Source of the DNA: Mycobacterium sp. GA-2829
GTDB taxonomy: Bacteria > Actinomycetota > Actinomycetes > Mycobacteriales > Mycobacteriaceae
Assembly: GCF_001499965.1 (NCBI RefSeq)
Contig: NZ_LQIT01000026.1
Location: forward strand, 1 to 64,000
Direction of reading: 5' to 3'
Length of the DNA: 64,000 nucleotides
Below are positions 59,878 to 64,000 of this stretch, piece after piece (positions within the stretch are counted from its first letter, which is position 1; every line of letters begins with the position of its first letter). The notes under the pieces were generated by a model. It was not told where the DNA came from and made no database searches. It worked only from the letters and a program-made list of their open reading frames with translations. The position numbers and the translations under genes are program-made.

Positions 59878-61107
59878 TCAACGTGACGGCCGACATATGA
59901 AGGCTGTTGCCCGACTTGCGGTCCCGGCGCCGAGGCGGGTCACCACCACCGACACCGCGGCGCTGCCGCGCGGTCTGAGCCTGCGCCGCAGCGCATCGGG
60001 GTCGATGTCGACGCCGCGCACCAGGATCTCGACGGCCCCGGCGTCGTGGGCCGCCAGCGCCTGCCGGAGCCGTTTCTCCTGGTACGGCAGCTGTTCGAGC
60101 ACCTCGAAGCCGCGTACCCCGTCGGGCAGCCGATCCCCTGTCAGATAGGCGATCTCGGGGTCGAGTTGCCACAGACCGTGCCGTGCCGCGTAGTGGCGGA
60201 CCAGCCCGGCGCGCACGATCGCGCCGTCGGGGTCGACGATCCAGCGACCCGCCGGGGCGACCGGGCAGTCGTCGGGTTCGGCGTCGGTGAGCTCCTCGCC
60301 GCGGTCGAGCACGCTCGCCCGCCGGGTGACGCCGGCCGTCGCCAGGTTCGGCGACCACAGACACGCCTCCCGGACACTGCCCCCGAACGAGGTGATCTCG
60401 ATCTCACCGGCGAACCCGAGGTGGCGTACCACACCGAAATCGATTCCGGGAGCGCATTTGACGACGAGATCGCGTCCGGCGTACGTCTCGAGCGCGGCGT
60501 CCAGCGGCGGGGTGTAATCACGGGGGTCGAAGGTGCGCCTGCCGCCGCTGCGGCGGGCCGGGTCGAGTAGGACGACGGTGTCGCGGGTGACCGGGTGCAG
60601 GGCGTCGGCACGCAGGACGGGGACGCGGCCCGAGAGGTTGTGGCGGGCCATCGCCACCCGGACCGGATCGAGATCGCTGCCCACCACGTAGCCGGCCCGA
60701 TCGGCAAGTGCGGCAAGCTCGGTGCCGATCGAGCACGTCGCATCGTGCACCACCGCACCAGACAGCCGCTGCGCCCGGTGCGCCGCGACGGCGCCCGCGG
60801 TGGCCTGCTGCAAGGCCTCGTCGGTGAACAACCAGTCTTCGGTGCCGGGCAGCTTGTCGGCGGCCTTGCGGCGCAGCCGCACCGTCTCGACGAGGATTCC
60901 CGCCCGGCCGCCGAAACGCTTACGCGCCCAGGCGATGTCGTTGACCAGGCCGGCCGGGGTGAGCGGCCGCGTCGCGACGTCGGCGAGCGCGGCGCGGCCC
61001 TCGTCGCCGGTCAGGTAGGCGACGGAGTCGAGGTCGAACTCTAGGACGGCTTGACCCCGGTGATCATCACGTTGTAGAACCAGCCTTTCGGCACCACGCG
61101 GCGCCAC
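59878..61107 (-). CDS. class I SAM methyltransferase-like protein with THUMP-like C-terminus (Rv3037c-like)
   Basis: This protein has EALQQATAGAVAAHRAQRLS, the SAM region DATCSIGTELAALADRAGYV followed by GSDLDPVRVAMARHNL, and VVLLDPARRSGGRRTFDPRD. The C-terminal part LPYQEKRLRQALAAHDAGAV fits the THUMP-like domain of this family. Its start is a puzzle. Homology is expected to begin near FDLDSVAYLTGDEG, just after the upstream stop, but no ATG, GTG or TTG lies there. The nearest GTG is at 61107, inside the upstream gene. I list that with low confidence in the start. Confidence 0.8.
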   Translation of the reverse strand: MAPRGAERLVLQRDDHRGQAVLEFDLDSVAYLTGDEGRAALADVATRPLTPAGLVNDIAWARKRFGGRAGILVETVRLRRKAADKLPGTEDWLFTDEALQQATAGAVAAHRAQRLSGAVVHDATCSIGTELAALADRAGYVVGSDLDPVRVAMARHNLSGRVPVLRADALHPVTRDTVVLLDPARRSGGRRTFDPRDYTPPLDAALETYAGRDLVVKCAPGIDFGVVRHLGFAGEIEITSFGGSVREACLWSPNLATAGVTRRASVLDRGEELTDAEPDDCPVAPAGRWIVDPDGAIVRAGLVRHYAARHGLWQLDPEIAYLTGDRLPDGVRGFEVLEQLPYQEKRLRQALAAHDAGAVEILVRGVDIDPDALRRRLRPRGSAAVSVVVTRLGAGTASRATAFICRPSR

Positions 61108-62027
61108 ACGTTGGCGTCGACCCAGCTCAGACCGGTCCAGCTGTTGAACGCGAATTTCGCCCAGCCCCAACCCAATCGGCCAGGAGGCACGGCGGCCTCG
61201 AACGTCCGCACCGGCCAGCCCAGCATCGCGGCAGTGAATTCCTCACTGGCGGTGCGGATCTCGACGGCGCCGGCGTTGGCGGCCATGCGTTCGAGGTCGG
61301 CCGGGTCGAAGGTGTGCAGGTCGACCACGGCCTCCAGCGCCGCCGCACGCGACGATTCGTCGAGTTCGGTCTGCGAGCGCCGCCAGCCCGACAGCATCGG
61401 CAACTTGGTGACGTTGGTCGCGACCCGCCAGGTCAGCGTCGACAGTTCGCGGGCGTAGCGGTGGCCGACGGTCGTGGGCTCCCCCGCGAACACGAACCGG
61501 CCGCCCGGTTTGAGCACCCGGATGACCTCGCGCAACGAGAGCTCGACGTCGGGGATGTGATGCAGCACCGCGTGCCCGACCACCAGGTCGAAGGTGTCGT
61601 CCTCGTAGGGAATGCCCTCGGCGTCGGCGACGCGTCCGTCGATGTCGAGGCCGAGCGACTGACCGTTGCGGGTGGCCACCTTCACCATCCCGGGCGACAG
61701 GTCGGTCACCGAACCACGCCGGGCGACGCCGGCCTGGATCAGGTTGAGCAGGAAGAAACCGGTGCCGCAGCCGAGCTCGAGGGCCCGGTCGTAGGGCAGT
61801 TCTCGCTGCACGTCCTCGGGCACCGCGGCGTCGAAGCGGCCCCTGGCGTAGTCGACGCACCGCTGGTCGTAGGAGATCGACCACTTCTCGTCGTAGGTCT
61901 CGGCCTCCCAGTCGTGGTAGAGCACCTGGGCGAGCTTCGAGTCCTTCATCGCGGCCTCGACCTGTTCAGCGGTCGCGTGGGGGTTCGACGCGGGCAGATC
62001 GGTGGACGTGTGGTCGGTACTCGTCAT
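61041..62027 (-). CDS. SAM-dependent methyltransferase (Rv3038c-like)
   Basis: This 328-residue class I methyltransferase has the motif ALELGCGTGFFLLNLIQAGV, VTDLSPGMVKVATRN, GIPYEDDTFDLVVGHAVLHH and VLKPGGRFVFAGEPTTVG. The N-terminal 60 residues (EQVEAAMKDSKLAQVLYHDW) form a helical extension. The substrate is unknown. The ATG at 62027 is clear. It lies 10 bases after the crotonase gene. Confidence 0.9.
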   Translation of the reverse strand: MTSTDHTSTDLPASNPHATAEQVEAAMKDSKLAQVLYHDWEAETYDEKWSISYDQRCVDYARGRFDAAVPEDVQRELPYDRALELGCGTGFFLLNLIQAGVARRGSVTDLSPGMVKVATRNGQSLGLDIDGRVADAEGIPYEDDTFDLVVGHAVLHHIPDVELSLREVIRVLKPGGRFVFAGEPTTVGHRYARELSTLTWRVATNVTKLPMLSGWRRSQTELDESSRAAALEAVVDLHTFDPADLERMAANAGAVEIRTASEEFTAAMLGWPVRTFEAAVPPGRLGWGWAKFAFNSWTGLSWVDANVWRRVVPKGWFYNVMITGVKPS

Positions 62028-62037
62028 GGCTGGCAGC

Positions 62038-62688
62038 CTAACCGGCGAAGGCCGCCTTGGCGGCAGCCAGCACCTCGGGTGAGTAGTCGGTGAACCGGCG
62101 CGCCCAGGTCACGGCGGCGTCGTAGACCGCGTCGGGGGCCGACAGTTCGTCGAGCAGACCCAGTGCGTGCGCCTCCTCGGCACCGACGAAACGGCCCGAG
62201 AACACCAGGTCCTTGGCCTTGCTGAGCCCCACCGCGCGCGCCAGCCGGGCGGTCGCGTCGGGCCCGGGCGTCAGGCCGGCGAGGATCTCGGTCGACCCGA
62301 CCTTGACGTTGTCGCCGCTGACCCGCCAGTCCGCGGCCAACGCCAGCGTCAGTCCGCTGCCCAGCGCATAGCCGGTCACCGCGGCCACGGTCGGCTTCGG
62401 GATCGCGGCGACCGCGGCGAGCGCCTCCCGCGCGGTGCCGGCGGCGGCCGCGGCCTCGTGCGGGTTCAGCTCGCGCAGGGCCGGGACGTCGTCGCCGGCG
62501 GAGAAGATCTCGTGCCCGCCGAACAGGATGACCGCGGCGATGTCGTCACGGCCCGCGACCTCGGTGGCCGCCGAGGTCAGTTCGCGATAGACCTGTCGGG
62601 TCAGCGCATTGGTCGGCGGATGCGACAGCAGCATAGTGGCGATCCCCGGCTGCTCCTCGCCGGTGTGGACCCCGACGAACTCCCTCAT
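62038..62688 (-). CDS. echA17: enoyl-CoA hydratase family protein, short C-terminus (EchA17-like)
   Basis: This crotonase-fold protein has [59 protein letters not shown] and [20 protein letters not shown], close to mycobacterial EchA17. It is only about 216 residues and stops after AAKAAFAG, whereas family members are about 250-260; the C-terminal helices that help trimerisation are missing. It may still fold, or be impaired. Its start overlaps the Nudix stop by four bases. Confidence 0.85.
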   Translation of the reverse strand: MREFVGVHTGEEQPGIATMLLSHPPTNALTRQVYRELTSAATEVAGRDDIAAVILFGGHEIFSAGDDVPALRELNPHEAAAAAGTAREALAAVAAIPKPTVAAVTGYALGSGLTLALAADWRVSGDNVKVGSTEILAGLTPGPDATARLARAVGLSKAKDLVFSGRFVGAEEAHALGLLDELSAPDAVYDAAVTWARRFTDYSPEVLAAAKAAFAG

Positions 62689-63488
62689 GGGGCTCGGTGG
62701 TTGCGCGCCGCGTTGTACCGGTCGCTGTCGAAGAACTCGATCTCCCAGTTGCCGTTGTGGGCGGTGAGCGTGGGCTGCACCGCCTCGATGCGGCGTTCGA
62801 CGGCGAGGACCTCGGCGACGGAACGCCCGGCCAGCGCGTCGAGCTGCGTCCACGTCGGGGGCAGCAGGAACGACCGGCCGTCGGCGAAGTCGCGCAGCGC
62901 CTCCTCGGGGGTGATCCAGCCGGCCTGGTCGGTCTCGGTGTTCTCGCCGTCGGCGCGCTGACCGTCCGGCAGCGCCCCGACGAAGAAGTAGGTGTCGTAG
63001 CGGCGAGTGCGCTCCTCCTCGGGGGTCACCCAGTTCGCCCATGGCCGCAGCAGGTCGGCGCGCAGCACCAGCTTCTCGTCGCGCAGGAAGTCGGCGAACG
63101 ACAGCGACCGGTCGGTCAGCGCCTTGCGCGCGTCCCGGTACACCGACGCATCGTCGACGAGCACGTCCGGATCGTCGGCGGCACCGGCGAACAGCACGCC
63201 GCACTCCTCGAACGTCTCGCGGGCGGCGGCGCACACCAGCGCCTCGGCCAGTCCCTCGTCGACTCCCAGCCGCTCGGCCCACCAGTCCGGACCCGGCCCG
63301 GCCCAGGCGATGTCGGCACTGCGGTCGCGCTCGTCGACCCCGCCGCCGGGGAACACCATCACCCCGGCGACGAAATCCATACCCGCGTGCCGTCGCATCA
63401 GGAAAACTTCATTCTTTTCGGCGATGCCACGCGCAGACCGGATGAGCATCACGGTCGCGGCGGGCCGCGGGACGAGCGGATCGGTCAT
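62685..63488 (-). CDS. Nudix hydrolase (Rv3040c-like)
   Basis: This 267-residue Nudix protein has the segment [20 protein letters not shown] and a Nudix box [15 protein letters not shown] (RExxEExG). The long insert after the box and [19 protein letters not shown] resemble NUDT19-type CoA or acyl-CoA diphosphatases. It may cleave CoA thioesters or nucleotides. Overlaps of four bases at both ends place it in one unit with the ABC ATPase and crotonase genes. Confidence 0.88.
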   Translation of the reverse strand: MTDPLVPRPAATVMLIRSARGIAEKNEVFLMRRHAGMDFVAGVMVFPGGGVDERDRSADIAWAGPGPDWWAERLGVDEGLAEALVCAAARETFEECGVLFAGAADDPDVLVDDASVYRDARKALTDRSLSFADFLRDEKLVLRADLLRPWANWVTPEEERTRRYDTYFFVGALPDGQRADGENTETDQAGWITPEEALRDFADGRSFLLPPTWTQLDALAGRSVAEVLAVERRIEAVQPTLTAHNGNWEIEFFDSDRYNAARNHRAP

Positions 63489-64000
63489 GAGCGTCTCCTG
63501 TGGGCGGCGCGGGTGCGGATGCGACGGGCGAAGTAGCGCCCGTCGATGACGTCGAGGGCGATCTGCTGTCCGAATGCCTTGGACAGGTTCTCGGCGGTCA
63601 GCACGTCGCTCAGCAGGCCTGCGGCGACGACTTCGCCCTCCGCCAGGATCAGGCAGTGGCTGAAGCCCTGCGGGATCTCCTCGACGTGGTGGGTGACCAG
63701 GACCATCGCGGGCGCATCCGGGTCGTTCGCGAGATCGGACAGCCGCGCGACGAGTTCCTCGCGGCCGCCGAGGTCGAGCCCGGCGGCGGGTTCGTCGAGC
63801 AGCAGCAGTTCCGGATCCGTCATCAGCGAGCGCGCGATCAGCACACGCTTGCGCTCCCCCTCTGAAAGGGTGTCGTAGATCCGCTCGGCGAGGTGTTCGG
63901 CCCCGACGCTCTCGAGCATGTCGACGGCCTGCTCGTAATCGACGTCGTCATACCGTTCGCGCCACCGGCCGAGCACCGCGTAGCCGGCGGAGACCACCAG
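63485..64000 (-). CDS. ABC transporter ATP-binding protein, C-terminal part (Rv3041c-like)
   Basis: This gene runs off the right edge; only the last 171 residues are seen. They include the ABC signature LSEGERKRVLIARSL, Walker B ELLLLDEPAAGLDLG and the switch histidine in VLVTHHVEEIPQG. The Walker A motif lies beyond the window. The signature is LSEGE rather than LSGGQ. It is the first visible gene of the Rv3041c-Rv3039c unit. Confidence 0.9.
   Translation of the reverse strand: MVVSAGYAVLGRWRERYDDVDYEQAVDMLESVGAEHLAERIYDTLSEGERKRVLIARSLMTDPELLLLDEPAAGLDLGGREELVARLSDLANDPDAPAMVLVTHHVEEIPQGFSHCLILAEGEVVAAGLLSDVLTAENLSKAFGQQIALDVIDGRYFARRIRTRAAHRRRS

Overview
The window reads as chromosomal DNA of a fast-growing mycobacterium (Mycolicibacterium type). 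It is high-GC and opens with the 5' part of a mycothiol-dependent formaldehyde dehydrogenase. It carries a WhiB-like protein and F420/FMN luciferase-like oxidoreductases. From about 42.3 kb to the right end the gene order matches, from memory, the M. tuberculosis Rv3024c-Rv3041c block (mnmA, iscS, PlsC/OlsB-like acyltransferases, fixB/fixA, the Rv3030-3032 methylglucose lipopolysaccharide genes, Rv3034c-Rv3041c). Several genes are inserted into that block. I see no rRNA, tRNA, CRISPR array or transposase. Layout, 1-3.5 kb: mscR (partial) and the proton-translocating transhydrogenase operon pntAA-smORF-pntAB-pntB. A 40-codon ORF fits exactly between pntAA and pntAB. 3.5-33 kb: an accessory catabolic island. 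Its leftward strand carries an SDR, a 3-oxoacid CoA-transferase (scoAB), and a long run hyuA-hyuB / saccharopine-DH-like-BKACE-quinone oxidoreductase / CaiD-like hydratase-acyl-CoA synthetase. Its rightward strand carries a cupin, a P450, an IclR and a TetR regulator, then ferredoxin reductase-flavodoxin-P450, then APC permease-SnoaL-NCS1 permease-SDR-ferritin-like-SDR, a WhiB-like gene and a decayed hydrolase. A second APC permease ends the island. Nine AT-rich intergenic sites share a motif close to TTAACRTTCATT, so the island may be one regulon, possibly controlled by one of two divergent TetR genes. 33.5-42.2 kb: an F420-type luciferase-like gene, then a tightly overlapped operon for organosulfur- or amine-type uptake and oxidation (oligopeptide-type ABC transporter, NtaA/DszA-type FMN monooxygenase, acyl-CoA-dehydrogenase-like flavoenzyme). 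42.3-64 kb: the conserved block. It is interrupted by a nitroreductase/NmrA pair, a DUF222-HNH (13E12-type) gene followed by four dispersed copies of an 18-bp palindrome and an alcohol dehydrogenase remnant, and an alanine/glycine-type sodium symporter. How the island may work (inference): P450s fed by an FAD reductase and an FMN flavodoxin, as in the P450cin system, hydroxylate an imported substrate. SDRs oxidise the alcohol to a ketone. HyuAB is either an ATP-dependent ketone carboxylase or a lactam/hydantoin hydrolase. BKACE cleaves the resulting beta-keto acid with acetyl-CoA into an acyl-CoA plus acetoacetate. ScoAB activates the acetoacetate, and the hydratase and ligase handle the acyl part. 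The substrate is unknown; three permeases of amine, amino-acid and nucleobase families hint at a nitrogenous compound.
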